Assembly: GCA_030263595.1 (NCBI GenBank)
Contig: SZPG01000001.1
Coordinates: 1 to 64,000, forward strand
Origin: Chloroflexi bacterium CFX6
GTDB lineage: Bacteria; Chloroflexota; Anaerolineae; Anaerolineales; Villigracilaceae
Direction of reading: 5' to 3'
Length of the DNA stretch: 64,000 nucleotides
The position numbers and the translations under genes were made by a program. Below the pieces are notes generated by a model that made no database searches, was not told where the DNA came from, and saw nothing but the letters and a program-made list of their open reading frames with translations. This document shows positions 51,915 through 60,322 of this stretch, piece after piece; positions within the stretch are counted from its first letter, which is position 1, and each line of letters begins with the position of its first letter.

Positions 51915-52361
51915 ATGAACCTCAAGACCCAACTCAACGACTCCATGAAGGACGCCATGAAGAGCGGCGACGAGGTACGCAAACGCACGGTGCGGATGGC
52001 GCTCGCCGCGGTCAAACAGGCGGAGGTGGATAAACGCATCGAACTCGACGACATGGCGGTGATCGGACTCATCCAAAAGGAGGTCAAAAACCGCCGCGAA
52101 GCCATCGAGGAGGCGAAGAAGGCGAACCGCGCCGACCTGATCGCCGACAACGAAGCCGAGATCAAAGTGCTGGAAGCCTTCCTGCCCAAAGCCATGCCCG
52201 AGGAGGAATTGCGCGGGATCGTCAGCGCCGCCATCGCGGAGACCGGCGCCGCCTCGCCCGCCGATATGGGCAAGGTGATGAAGGTCGTCATGGCAAAAGT
52301 CGCGGGCCGCGCCCCCAACGACAGGATCAGCGCGACCGTGCGGGAACTTCTTCAAAAATAG
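51915..52361 (+). CDS. GatB/YqeY domain protein
   Basis: 148 residues. LKTQLNDSMKDAMKSGDEVR, TVRMALAAVKQAEVDKRIEL, IEVLEAFLPKAMPEEELRGI and KVMKVVMAKVAGRAPNDRI fit the YqeY family, a helical tail domain found also in GatB, where it touches tRNA. The role of free YqeY is unclear. TATAAT 7 nt upstream makes a leaderless mRNA probable. It precedes the HD-hydrolase gene by a single base. Confidence 0.88.
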   Translation: MNLKTQLNDSMKDAMKSGDEVRKRTVRMALAAVKQAEVDKRIELDDMAVIGLIQKEVKNRREAIEEAKKANRADLIADNEAEIKVLEAFLPKAMPEEELRGIVSAAIAETGAASPADMGKVMKVVMAKVAGRAPNDRISATVRELLQK

Positions 52362-52362
52362 G

Positions 52363-54480
52363 ATGGCTATCGTACCCGCGCGTCGCCGCCAGACGCCGCC
52401 GCGCATCCGCGTGCTTCAGATCATATTGCTCATCCTCGTGAGCGTCATTTCCTACGGGGCATTGGTCCTGCCGTCCCTGACGGGACCCGCGGCGATCTCC
52501 CTGCAGGCGGGGGACGTTTCGCCCAGCGATTTCCAGGCGCCGCAAGACATCGAATACATCAGCGAAGTGAGGACGGAGGAGGCGCGCCTCGCGGCGGAAA
52601 ACGCGGTCGCGCCCGTTTACGCCCCGCCCGATCCAGCCATCGCGCGCAAACAGATCGAACGCCTGCGCGCCGCGCTGCAATACATCACCCTCGTGCGCGG
52701 GGATGAGAACGCCGCGCCCGAACAAAAAGCCTCCGACATCGCCTCCCTCAGCGACGTTACGCTCAAACCTCAAACCATCGAACAGATCCTCGCGCTGACC
52801 CCCGCGCGCTGGGATTCGATCCAGCAGGAGTCGTTGAACGTGCTGGAACAGGTCATGCGCCGCTCCATTCGGGACACCGAACTTGATTCCGTCCGAAGGA
52901 CCCTTCCCTCGCTGGTCAGTCTCGCGCTCAACGAGGAACAATCCGCCATCGTCGTGGAACTGGTCTCGGCGTTCGTGACAGCCAACAGCGTGTATTCCGC
53001 CGATTTGACGGAATCAGCCCGTCAGTCCGCGCGTGACGCGGTGGAGCCGGTCGTCCAGAGATACAAGGCGGGCGAGATCATCGTCCTGCGCGGGCAGATC
53101 ATCCGCCCCGCGCAACTGGAGGCGCTGCAAAAACTGGGTTTGATCGGACGGACCAGTCCCTGGCAGGAATACGCCGGCGCGGGCGCGCTGGTGTTGATGC
53201 TGACGGCTTTGAGCGGGTTGTATTTTTCGCGGCGGCGGTTGAACTTCCTGTTCGACGCGCGCAGCCTGGTGATCGTCGCGCTGGTCTTTCTCGTGTTCGT
53301 GATGGGCGCGCGCGTCATCATCCCCGATCGCACCGTATTGCCGTATGCCTACCCGTTGTCCGCCGCCGGTTTGTTGATCGCGACGCTGTTCGGGCTGGAG
53401 GCGGGGATCATCTTTTCGATCCTGATCTCCCTGCTCGTCCCTTATGGAATGCCCAACGCGTTCGACCTGACGCCCTACTTTTTGCTTTCATCGCTGGCGG
53501 GCGTGCTCGTCCTGGGGTCGGCGCGGCGCGTGTGGACGTTCTTCCGCGCCGGCATGGGGGTCGCCGTCGCGGGGATCGTCGTGCTGGCGGCGTTCCGCCT
53601 GCCCTTCACTTCGATGGACGGCGTCGCCATGCTCCAACTCACGGGCGCGGCGATCTTCAGCGGGCTGGCTTCCTCGAGCATCGCGTTGTTGCTGCAATAT
53701 TTCCTCGCGCAAACGCTTGGTCTCACCACTGCGCTGCAACTCATCGAGATCTCGCGCCCCGATTTTCCGTTATTGCAATTCTTTTTACGCAACGCGCCGG
53801 GCACCTACCAGCACAGTTTACAGGTGGCGAACCTTGCCGAACAAGCCGCGGAGTTGATCGGCGCGGACGCCCTGCTCACGCGCGTCGGCGCGTTGTTCCA
53901 CGACGTGGGCAAGGCGCTCAACCCTTCCTTCTTCATCGAGAACCAGGCGGCGGAGGGGATCAACCCGCACGACGATCTCGACCCTGAAGAAAGCGCGGCG
54001 GTCATCATCGCGCACGTGCCAGATGGGGTAACGCTGGCGCACAAACACCGCCTGCCGCGCCGCATTGACGATTTCATCCTCGAACATCACGGCACCATGG
54101 TCACGCGTTACCAGCACAACCTGGCTGTGCAAGCCGCGGGCGGCGACGCCTCCAAAGTGGACATCGAAAAGTTCCGTTACCCGGGTCCGCGCCCGCGCTC
54201 GCGCGAAACGGCTCTGCTCATGCTTGCCGATGGCGTCGAGGCGCGCTCGCGCGCTGAACGCCCACAGGATGAGGAGGCGATTCGCAAACTCGTGCGCTCC
54301 ACGATAGAAGCCGCGCAGAAACAGGGTCAACTGGACGATACCCAATTGACCCTCAAGGATCTCGGCATCATCACCGAGGCGTTCGTCACGATCCTGAAAG
54401 GCACGCATCACCCGCGCATCGCCTACCCCAAGGAGGTGACAGCCGGTGAGGATGTCGTGACGGCGCCGCGCAAGACATGA
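52363..54480 (+). CDS. 7TM-HD family cyclic dinucleotide phosphodiesterase (PgpH-like)
   Basis: 705 residues. N-terminal TM, an extracytoplasmic 7TMR-HDED-type domain (about 60-255, ENAVAPVYAPPDPAIARKQI), seven membrane segments about 265-450, then an HD domain: QHSLQVANLAEQAAELIGAD, TRVGALFHDVGKALNPSFF (HD), IIAHVPDGVTLAHKHRLPRR, FILEHHGTMVT. PgpH relatives hydrolyse c-di-AMP. Translationally linked to YqeY (1 nt gap) and overlapping ybeY by 4 nt. This order resembles the Gram-positive yqfF-(phoH)-ybeY-dgkA cluster with phoH missing. Confidence 0.9.
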   Translation: MAIVPARRRQTPPRIRVLQIILLILVSVISYGALVLPSLTGPAAISLQAGDVSPSDFQAPQDIEYISEVRTEEARLAAENAVAPVYAPPDPAIARKQIERLRAALQYITLVRGDENAAPEQKASDIASLSDVTLKPQTIEQILALTPARWDSIQQESLNVLEQVMRRSIRDTELDSVRRTLPSLVSLALNEEQSAIVVELVSAFVTANSVYSADLTESARQSARDAVEPVVQRYKAGEIIVLRGQIIRPAQLEALQKLGLIGRTSPWQEYAGAGALVLMLTALSGLYFSRRRLNFLFDARSLVIVALVFLVFVMGARVIIPDRTVLPYAYPLSAAGLLIATLFGLEAGIIFSILISLLVPYGMPNAFDLTPYFLLSSLAGVLVLGSARRVWTFFRAGMGVAVAGIVVLAAFRLPFTSMDGVAMLQLTGAAIFSGLASSSIALLLQYFLAQTLGLTTALQLIEISRPDFPLLQFFLRNAPGTYQHSLQVANLAEQAAELIGADALLTRVGALFHDVGKALNPSFFIENQAAEGINPHDDLDPEESAAVIIAHVPDGVTLAHKHRLPRRIDDFILEHHGTMVTRYQHNLAVQAAGGDASKVDIEKFRYPGPRPRSRETALLMLADGVEARSRAERPQDEEAIRKLVRSTIEAAQKQGQLDDTQLTLKDLGIITEAFVTILKGTHHPRIAYPKEVTAGEDVVTAPRKT

Positions 54481-54938
54481 TCCACATCGAATCGAAAACG
54501 CCGTTTCCCAGGGAACTTCTCGAACGCGCCGCGAGAGCCGCGCTCGAACATCAATCCAAATCTTTGGCTTCGGATCTGACCATCGTATTGACCGACGACG
54601 CGAAGATCCGCGAACTGAATCGGGAGTACCTGGGAATCGACGCGCCGACCGACGTGCTTTCGTTCCCCGCCTCCGAAACGGACGGGTCGGAATTCGACCC
54701 GGAAACCGGCGTGCATTACCTCGGCGATATCCTCATTTCGATCCCTTACGCCGCAAAAAGCGCAAAGCAGGCTGGTCATCCGCTCGAGGCGGAAGCGCAG
54801 TTGCTCGTTGTGCATGGCGTCCTGCACCTGCTCGGTCACGACCACGCCAAACCAAAGGAAAAAACGAAGATGTGGAAGGCGCAGGCGGAGATCCTGGAAT
54901 CGCTTGGGCTGGGCGATATAAAGATCCGCGAGGAATGA
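54477..54938 (+). CDS. ybeY: Endoribonuclease YbeY
   Basis: 153 residues. Zinc motif HGVLHLLGHDHAKPKEKTKM with all three histidines; N-terminal IVLTDDAKIRELNREYLG and TDVLSFPASETDGSEFDP, then YLGDILISI. Acts in 16S rRNA 3'-end maturation and ribosome quality control. ATGA overlap with the HD-hydrolase gene. dgkA follows after 60 nt. Confidence 0.94.
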   Translation: MIHIESKTPFPRELLERAARAALEHQSKSLASDLTIVLTDDAKIRELNREYLGIDAPTDVLSFPASETDGSEFDPETGVHYLGDILISIPYAAKSAKQAGHPLEAEAQLLVVHGVLHLLGHDHAKPKEKTKMWKAQAEILESLGLGDIKIREE

Positions 54939-54999
54939 ATACGCGCGGTACGAAATACGGAGCGAGTGGTGCGTGTTGCGTGCTGCGTAATTTGTAAAT

Positions 55000-55395
55000 A
55001 TGACGCTCAAAGAATTCATCTACTCCCGCATCGCCGCGTTCGGTCATGCCTTTCGCGGCTGGTGGTATGTCCTCCAGACCCAGCACAACGCGTGGATCCA
55101 TGCCGTCGCCGCCGTCGTTGTATTCGTTGCCGCGTTGTGGCTGGGGTTGCCCGCGCGTGATTGGGCGGTGCTGATCCTGACCGTTACGATGGTCTTCGCG
55201 GCGGAATTCGTCAATACCGCCATCGAAGCGGTCGTGGATTTGGCAAGCCCGGTGCATCATCCGCTGGCGAAGGTTGGCAAGGACGTGGGCGCGGCGGCGG
55301 TGCTGATCGCGGCGCTGGCAGCGGTGTTGATCGGTTTGTTGATCCTCGGTCCGCCTTTGTGGGCGCGGCTTTCGTCACTGATCACCGTTCACTGA
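55000..55395 (+). CDS. dgkA: Undecaprenol/diacylglycerol kinase (DgkA family)
   Basis: 131 residues. Three to four membrane segments; the catalytic motif MVFAAEFVNTAIEAVVDLAS holds the family glutamates, and GKDVGAAAVLIAALAAVLIG ends the core. N-terminal AFGHAFRGWWYVLQTQHNAW. Phosphorylates undecaprenol or diacylglycerol. The final residues SSLITVH are encoded by the beginning of the TCACTGATCAC tandem repeat, so the true C-terminus may have been changed by the repeat. Confidence 0.9.
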   Translation: MTLKEFIYSRIAAFGHAFRGWWYVLQTQHNAWIHAVAAVVVFVAALWLGLPARDWAVLILTVTMVFAAEFVNTAIEAVVDLASPVHHPLAKVGKDVGAAAVLIAALAAVLIGLLILGPPLWARLSSLITVH

Positions 55396-55528
55396 TCACT
55401 GATTACTGTTCACTGATCACTGATCACTGATCACTGGTCACTGATTACTGTTCACTGGTCACTGATCACTGGTCATTGAGCGTTGGAAATTAGAGAATTA
55501 GAGAATTGGAGAATTAGAGAATTGGAGA
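55385..55528. repeat. Short tandem repeat block after dgkA
   Basis: 55385-55474 is CACTGATCACTGATTACTG-like, 55484-55528 is GGAGAATTAGAGAATTGG. The second type lies immediately before the start of the next gene and contributes GGAG upstream of its ATG. Confidence 0.85.
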
Positions 55529-55540
55529 ATGGAGAATTTC

Positions 55541-56395
55541 ATGGCGCTATCTTTTCAATTCGGAACGGTCGGTTCACCCATCGGAACGCCAAAGAAACCG
55601 GGCGGATCGGTGGGAGCCATCGAGTTCAGCAAATCCATCGGGTTGACCGCGTTGGAGTTGGGTTGGGTGCAATCCGTCCGCGTGACGGAGGCGACGTGCG
55701 CGGCGATCAAGGCAAAGGCGGCGGAGCAGGAGGTCTCGTTGAGCGTCCACGCGCCGTATTTCATCAATTTGAACGCGGACGAGGAGGAGTGGCCCAAATC
55801 GCGTAAACGTCTTATGGACGCGGCGCATTACGGCAATCTCGCCGGCGCGACGGACGTCATCTTCCATCCCGGTTCGTATTTCCTACGTCCGCCTGCGGAG
55901 GTATTGAAGGTTGCCATCCCGCGCTTGAAGGGTTGCGTGAGGGAATTACGCAAGGCGAAAAACCCGGTCATCCTGCGCCCGGAGACGATGGGCAAGTCCG
56001 CGATGCTGGGTTCGCTGGAGGATACGCTGGAGATGAGCAAAGCCATCGAGGGCGTCCAGCCGTGCCTCGATTTCGCGCACCTGCACGCGCGTCCCGGCGA
56101 TGGGACGATGAATTCGGTCAGGGAGTGGACGAGGCTGCTCGAAGCGTATCAGGCGTCGTTGGGAAGGGAGGCGTTGAAGAGTCTGCACATCCATCTTTCG
56201 GGAATCGAGTACGGTCCCAAGGGCGAGAAGAATCACCTGGCGTTGAAGGAATCCGATTTGAAGTTGAACGCGTTGTTCGAAGCGTTGAGGGATTACGGCT
56301 GCGCGGGGCGCATCCTGTGCGAAAGCCCGATCATGGAGGAGGACGCGCTGTTCCTGAAGGAGGCGTGGAGGAAGGCGAGCGGGGCAAGGAAATAA
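55541..56395 (+). CDS. TIM-barrel AP endonuclease IV-like protein
   Basis: 284 residues, xylose-isomerase-like/endonuclease IV fold. Metal-type positions visible: VSLSVHAPYFINLNADEEEW (H), TDVIFHPGSYFLRP (H), VILRPETMGKSAMLG (E), CLDFAHLHARPGDG (D-x-x-H), LHIHLSGIEYG (H), and RILCESPIMEEDALFL (E). All expected metal ligands of endonuclease IV seem to be present. ATG 55541 (MALSFQF) is preferred; 55529 (MENFMALS) is in frame, inside the repeat, and cannot be excluded. Acts in base-excision repair if the activity holds. Confidence 0.82.
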   Translation: MALSFQFGTVGSPIGTPKKPGGSVGAIEFSKSIGLTALELGWVQSVRVTEATCAAIKAKAAEQEVSLSVHAPYFINLNADEEEWPKSRKRLMDAAHYGNLAGATDVIFHPGSYFLRPPAEVLKVAIPRLKGCVRELRKAKNPVILRPETMGKSAMLGSLEDTLEMSKAIEGVQPCLDFAHLHARPGDGTMNSVREWTRLLEAYQASLGREALKSLHIHLSGIEYGPKGEKNHLALKESDLKLNALFEALRDYGCAGRILCESPIMEEDALFLKEAWRKASGARK

Positions 56396-56396
56396 C

Positions 56397-56789
56397 TCAC
56401 TTTTCAACCGCCAGCCTGAGCGCGCAAAGCGCCAATGTCAACGTGATGGGGGCAAGGATGAAGTTCTCGGCGGAAACGCCCGAGGCAAGATTGCCCAATG
56501 TGTTCAACAACAGAAATGCGAAAACGATCCAGACAAGGATATGCACTGCCCCGGCGAATTTGCCCGCTTTGACATATCCCGTTTTTGCGGCAATGATCCA
56601 GACAAAGAACAGGGTCACAACAATGGCAATGATCTCCAGAGCGACAAGATTGTCTGCATTGGCTTGTCCGCCCCAGATCATATCGGCAGGGAGGATTTTC
56701 AAAAGCACGAGAATATGAAAGACCAGCAATGATCCCAGGGAGGCAAGGAGGATATTGCCCGCGAGTTTGGCGGTGATGAGTTTTTTCAT
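56397..56789 (-). CDS. Small integral membrane protein
   Basis: 130 residues with four predicted membrane segments (about 8-30, 47-68, 76-95, 100-125). No family recognised. TAKLAGNILLASLGSLLVFH begins the first segment; the loop after it has ADMIWGGQANADNL. Converges on the TIM-barrel gene with a 1-nt gap between the two stops. AATCCTCGG upstream on the minus strand is not a strong ribosome binding site. Confidence 0.65.
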   Translation of the reverse strand: MKKLITAKLAGNILLASLGSLLVFHILVLLKILPADMIWGGQANADNLVALEIIAIVVTLFFVWIIAAKTGYVKAGKFAGAVHILVWIVFAFLLLNTLGNLASGVSAENFILAPITLTLALCALRLAVEK

Positions 56790-56901
56790 GGAACGATTCC
56801 GAGGATGGGGTTTTGTTGATTATAACGCCGGAAAGCCGCGTCCCAAATTGACGCGGCTTTCCGGCACAGGCTGCATAAATAAAGCATCGTTTCCTTTGAG
56901 G

Positions 56902-56907
56902 TATAAT
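56902..56907 (+). promoter_or_regulatory. -10 box of tRNA-Arg
   Basis: TATAAT ends 9 nt before the tRNA, the same distance as at tRNA-Val. Confidence 0.65.
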
Positions 56908-56916
56908 CTTCATCGC

Positions 56917-56988
56917 GCCCCGGTAGTTCAATGGACAGAACAAGGCACTCCTAAGGCTTAGATGTAGGTTCGATTCCTACCCGGGGCA
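56917..56988 (+). tRNA. tRNA-Arg (anticodon CCU)
   Basis: Acceptor GCCCCGG with CCGGGGC and discriminator A at 56988; D stem GTTC/GAAC; loop CTCCTAA with anticodon CCT after T33; T arm GTAGG-TTCGATT-CCTAC. The anticodon stem AGGCA/GGCTT has an A-G mismatch next to the loop and a G-T pair. CCA not encoded. Confidence 0.92.
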
Positions 56989-57245
56989 TATATACGGGGG
57001 CGTATATGTCAGGTTTCTAATAAATCTTTCAGGCAAAACTCTTGTATTTTCCGGGAGGTTGTAGTAATATACAGCCGATGACTGCTAGGGTGCCCCCCTC
57101 ACTCTGGCAGTTATCATTTAACGAACCGACCTCGATGGGACCTGTCGCACAAAATCGCGCGGCGCAGGTCAAATCCATCGAGGTTTTGTTTTGCGCGCTC
57201 CGCAAAAAAAACGTTACCGAACCGAAATCCTTCGAACTCTCCTGC

Positions 57246-57251
57246 TATAAT
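57246..57251 (+). promoter_or_regulatory. -10 box of the membrane protein gene, leaderless
   Basis: TATAAT, 7 nt (CCCGTTC), ATG 57259. No ribosome binding site visible. Confidence 0.65.
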
Positions 57252-57258
57252 CCCGTTC

Positions 57259-58071
57259 ATGTCTTCGATCCGTCGGACGCTTGCCAGGTTTTGGACCCGC
57301 GACAGCAGCATCCTGCTCGGCGGGTTTTTCGTTACCATCTTCCTCATCGTGTACATCTGGTGGCCCCTGGCGGAGGAGGTTCTTTCCTACGTGAATTGGA
57401 ACGGCGCGTGGTGGCGGACCATGGACTGGCTCCTGTTGGGCATCTTCGCCTTCATGTCCGTTACGATCATCGCGCGCGCAAACCTCAAAACGGATCTGCT
57501 GATCGTCTTCGTCGGCGTCTTCGGCGGGCTTGCCATCGAATCGTGGGGGACGCAAACCAACCTGTGGCACTATTACACCAGCGAGCGCCCGCCGCTCTGG
57601 ATTATCCCTGCCTGGCCCATCGCAAGTCTATCCATTGATCGCATCACAAGATTCCTGAATTGGATCATGGATCAATTGGACAGAAGGGTGACACTCAATT
57701 TCCACTTTCCACTATCCACTCTCTACTGGCTCACCTTCGCCTCCTTCCTGACCCTCATGCTGGTCTTCGTTTCCCCGACCTTCGACAAGTCCTTTACATG
57801 GTTCGCCCTAATTCTCTGCATTCTCTTAATTCTCACCCCAACGGATCGTCGTTTTGCCCTTCTCACCTTTTTTGCCGGTTCGGGCTTGGGCTATTTCCTT
57901 GAGTTGTGGGGGACGACCCGTCAATGCTGGACGTATTACACTTATCAAACGCCGCCTCTGTTTGCGGTGCTGGCGCACGGGATGGCGGCGGTCGCGTTCT
58001 GGAGGGCGGGGTTGTTGATGAGGATGGTGATAGGGAAGGTGAAGCAGGTATCAGTGAACAGTTATCAGTGA
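57259..58071 (+). CDS. Membrane protein with duplicated halves
   Basis: 270 residues with about eight membrane segments. Two related halves: IESWGTQTNLWHYYTSERPP (about 94-113) and LELWGTTRQCWTYYTYQTPP (about 214-233), sharing E-x-WGT-x4-W-x-YYT-x3-PPL. No known family recognised. Between the halves RRVTLNFHFPLSTLYWLTFA is encoded partly by a TTTCCACTTTCCACTATCC repeat, and the C-terminus VKQVSVNSYQ comes from a TATCAGTGAACAG repeat. Leaderless promoter upstream. Nothing nearby suggests the function. Confidence 0.75.
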   Translation: MSSIRRTLARFWTRDSSILLGGFFVTIFLIVYIWWPLAEEVLSYVNWNGAWWRTMDWLLLGIFAFMSVTIIARANLKTDLLIVFVGVFGGLAIESWGTQTNLWHYYTSERPPLWIIPAWPIASLSIDRITRFLNWIMDQLDRRVTLNFHFPLSTLYWLTFASFLTLMLVFVSPTFDKSFTWFALILCILLILTPTDRRFALLTFFAGSGLGYFLELWGTTRQCWTYYTYQTPPLFAVLAHGMAAVAFWRAGLLMRMVIGKVKQVSVNSYQ

Positions 58072-58078
58072 GCAGTGG
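58043..58078. repeat. Short tandem repeat at the 3' end of the membrane protein gene
   Basis: CAGGTATCAGTGAACAGTTATCAGTGAGCAGTGG-type units; translated as the last residues of the preceding protein. Confidence 0.75.
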
Positions 58079-58241
58079 ACAATCCCAAAGGGACGACAGG
58101 ATTATGGAAAAAGGGGGGACGGGTGAATAACCTCGAAGGCGACATATTGAGCCTGCCGAAATGGGTGTCACAAAGGTTTGGACGCAGGAAAAAATCCCGG
58201 TAAACAGAATCAACCACGGGCAGGGAGCGAGGCGGACTCCC

Positions 58242-58303
58242 TTGACATGGGGGGAAATCGTCGTAGAATGTGACTTCGTGGTCACATGACCAGGAGGTCA
58301 CAT
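58242..58303 (+). promoter_or_regulatory. TetR promoter and operators
   Basis: TTGACA (58242-58247), 16 nt, TAGAAT (58264-58269). The inverted repeat ATGTGAC (58268-58274) and GTCACAT (58281-58287), 6 nt apart, overlaps the -10 box and start site; a third GTCACAT follows at 58297-58303, overlapping the Shine-Dalgarno region. Probable operator for the TetR protein encoded 4 nt further on. Confidence 0.8.
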
Positions 58304-58306
58304 TGC

Positions 58307-58969
58307 ATGCCCAAACAAACCTTTCTCAATCTTCCCGAGGAGAAGCGCAAGATCATCATTGACGCGGCAATCGAGGAGTTCGCCGAGCATGGACTGGAGA
58401 ACGCCTCCACGAACCGCATCGTGGCGAGCAGCGGCATCTCGAAGGGAAGTTTCTACCAGTATTTCGAGGATAAACAGGACGTTTTCATGTATTTGCTCAC
58501 TATGCTCGAGCGCGAAAAGATGGAATACTTCAAGGGCAAACATCCGCCGAGCGCGAACATGGATACGTTCCAATACTTTCGCTGGATGATCAAGACCGGC
58601 ATGGAGTTCAACACGTCACACCCGTTGTTGACGCAAGCCATCAGTCGCGTGATGTTCAGCGAGGGCATGTACTATGGAAGGAACTTTGCCAGCGTCCGGG
58701 AAAGGACCGCGCGGGGATTGCGCGCGATGATCGAGCAAGCCATCGCACGCGGCGAGGTGGACCCGAGCGTGGACGTGGACCTGGCGGTGATGATCATGGA
58801 GACCTGGACGAATGCCATCAGCGCCTACGTCATCAACGAAGGTATGAAACAAAAAGACATCATGAAATGGGTGCGCTCCGCGAAGGTTCAGGAACGGATC
58901 GACAAAATGTTGTATGTGATGGAATACGGCTTGCGCAAAACAGAATCACAATTCGAAGCGAGCGTTTAG
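58307..58969 (+). CDS. TetR family repressor
   Basis: 220 residues. DNA-binding domain: KRKIIIDAAIEEFAEHGLEN, ASTNRIVASSGISKGSFYQY, with FEDKQDVFMYLLTML after it. The C-terminal ligand domain is unlike a named subfamily. ATG 58307; AGGAGGTCA precedes it and overlaps the third operator half-site. Directly followed (13 nt) by a permease gene, so it probably controls the efflux cluster and itself. Confidence 0.9.
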   Translation: MPKQTFLNLPEEKRKIIIDAAIEEFAEHGLENASTNRIVASSGISKGSFYQYFEDKQDVFMYLLTMLEREKMEYFKGKHPPSANMDTFQYFRWMIKTGMEFNTSHPLLTQAISRVMFSEGMYYGRNFASVRERTARGLRAMIEQAIARGEVDPSVDVDLAVMIMETWTNAISAYVINEGMKQKDIMKWVRSAKVQERIDKMLYVMEYGLRKTESQFEASV

Positions 58970-58982
58970 AAAGGACGACACC

Positions 58983-60212
58983 ATGAATTTATTTCTACGC
59001 ATAGCATGGCGGAACGTATGGCGTCAACGCCGCAGGACGCTCCTGATCGCGGGCGCCATGGGCGCCATGATGGCGCTGCTGGTGTTCTATGACGGTCTGA
59101 TCGGCGGTTTCGAGCAGGCGATCTACGGCAACGCCATTCAACTGTTGGGAGGCAACATCCAGGTACATGCGCCCGGCTATGGCGATACTTTGGGAAGCAA
59201 ACCGTTGCTTCCGCTGACCGACCCGGATGTGGTAGTGCAGGCAGCGGAGTCGCGACCCGAGGTGGTTGCCGCGTCGAAGCGCATCGTCACAGGCGGGTTG
59301 GTGACCAACCGTGAAGGCGCGTTCGCAGTCTCGATCATCGGCATCGAAACGGAGAAGGAAGCGGATATCACACCGGTGGCGGAGAACATCACAAAGGGAC
59401 GCTACCTCAATCCCGACGATGGCGACCTGGTCGTGATCGGTCAGGGACTCGCCACCGCCATGGGCATTGACGTGGGCGACCGCATCACGATGGTGGGCAA
59501 TTCCAGGAATGAACAGAACCGCCAGCGCACGATGACCGTTGTCGGCATTTACGATGTGGGCGTGCCTTCCGTCGAGAAAGCCATGATCTACATGTCGCTT
59601 GCCGAGGCGCAGAGCCTGTTCGGGTTGAATGGTCAGGTGACGGAGATCGTCGTCTCGCTGAAGCAGATCGGGCAGGAAGCGGCTGTGATCAACGCCATCA
59701 ACGGGTCGGTGTCGGGCTATGAAGTGGAGACCTGGGAGAGTTCATTTCCGGAACTCAAACAGACCATGGATATGAAGACCGGCGTGATGAGTTACATGGG
59801 CGTATTCATGCTGAGCATCGCCGCGATCGGCATTCTCAACCTGTTGATGATGGCGGTCTTCGAGCGGACGCGCGAGATCGGCATCGTCGGCGCGCTGGGG
59901 TTGAAACCGCGTGAGATCACCGTCCTGTTCCTCCTGGAAGGGACATTGATCGGCGTGATGGGCGCAGTGATCGGTGCCGTTCTGGGCACCACCGTCAACG
60001 GCATCTTCAGCGTTGTGGGATTGGACTACAGCCAGTTCGCCAACCTGACCGAGTACACCGCCCTGATCAGCGGCAGCATCTACACCCAGCTTGTGCCGCT
60101 CAAGGTGCTTCAACACGCGATCACGGTTGCCGTCATTGCGACGCTTGCGGCGGTCTTTCCTGCCATCCAGGCTTCGCAGCGCGAACCGGCGGAGGCATTG
60201 CATTACGTGTGA
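58983..60212 (+). CDS. ABC transporter permease, MacB/FtsX type (1)
   Basis: 409 residues. N-terminal TM (IAWRNVWRQRRRTLLIAGAM), a large extracytoplasmic MacB-PCD-like domain about 45-270, then three C-terminal membrane segments with NLLMMAVFERTREIGIVGAL, the conserved FtsX loop, and EPAEALHYV at the end. GAAAGGAC precedes the ATG. Partner of the second permease and the ATPase downstream. Confidence 0.88.
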   Translation: MNLFLRIAWRNVWRQRRRTLLIAGAMGAMMALLVFYDGLIGGFEQAIYGNAIQLLGGNIQVHAPGYGDTLGSKPLLPLTDPDVVVQAAESRPEVVAASKRIVTGGLVTNREGAFAVSIIGIETEKEADITPVAENITKGRYLNPDDGDLVVIGQGLATAMGIDVGDRITMVGNSRNEQNRQRTMTVVGIYDVGVPSVEKAMIYMSLAEAQSLFGLNGQVTEIVVSLKQIGQEAAVINAINGSVSGYEVETWESSFPELKQTMDMKTGVMSYMGVFMLSIAAIGILNLLMMAVFERTREIGIVGALGLKPREITVLFLLEGTLIGVMGAVIGAVLGTTVNGIFSVVGLDYSQFANLTEYTALISGSIYTQLVPLKVLQHAITVAVIATLAAVFPAIQASQREPAEALHYV

Positions 60213-60215
60213 TAA

Positions 60216-60312
60216 AAACCTGACAGGTTTCCACAGAGCCTCTCCCAAAAAGGTTCTGTGGTTTACGAAGGTGACTGTTCGTCAGACCTCCCGATAAAAC
60301 CTGTCAGGTTTG
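60216..60312. repeat. Pair of AACCTGnCAGGTT palindromes between the permease genes
   Basis: AAACCTGACAGGTTT-like at about 60215 and AAACCTGTCAGGTTT at 60297-60311, bracketing about 65 bp; the two palindromes can pair with each other as well as fold alone. Intercistronic. Confidence 0.7.
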
Positions 60313-60322
60313 GAGAAATAAC

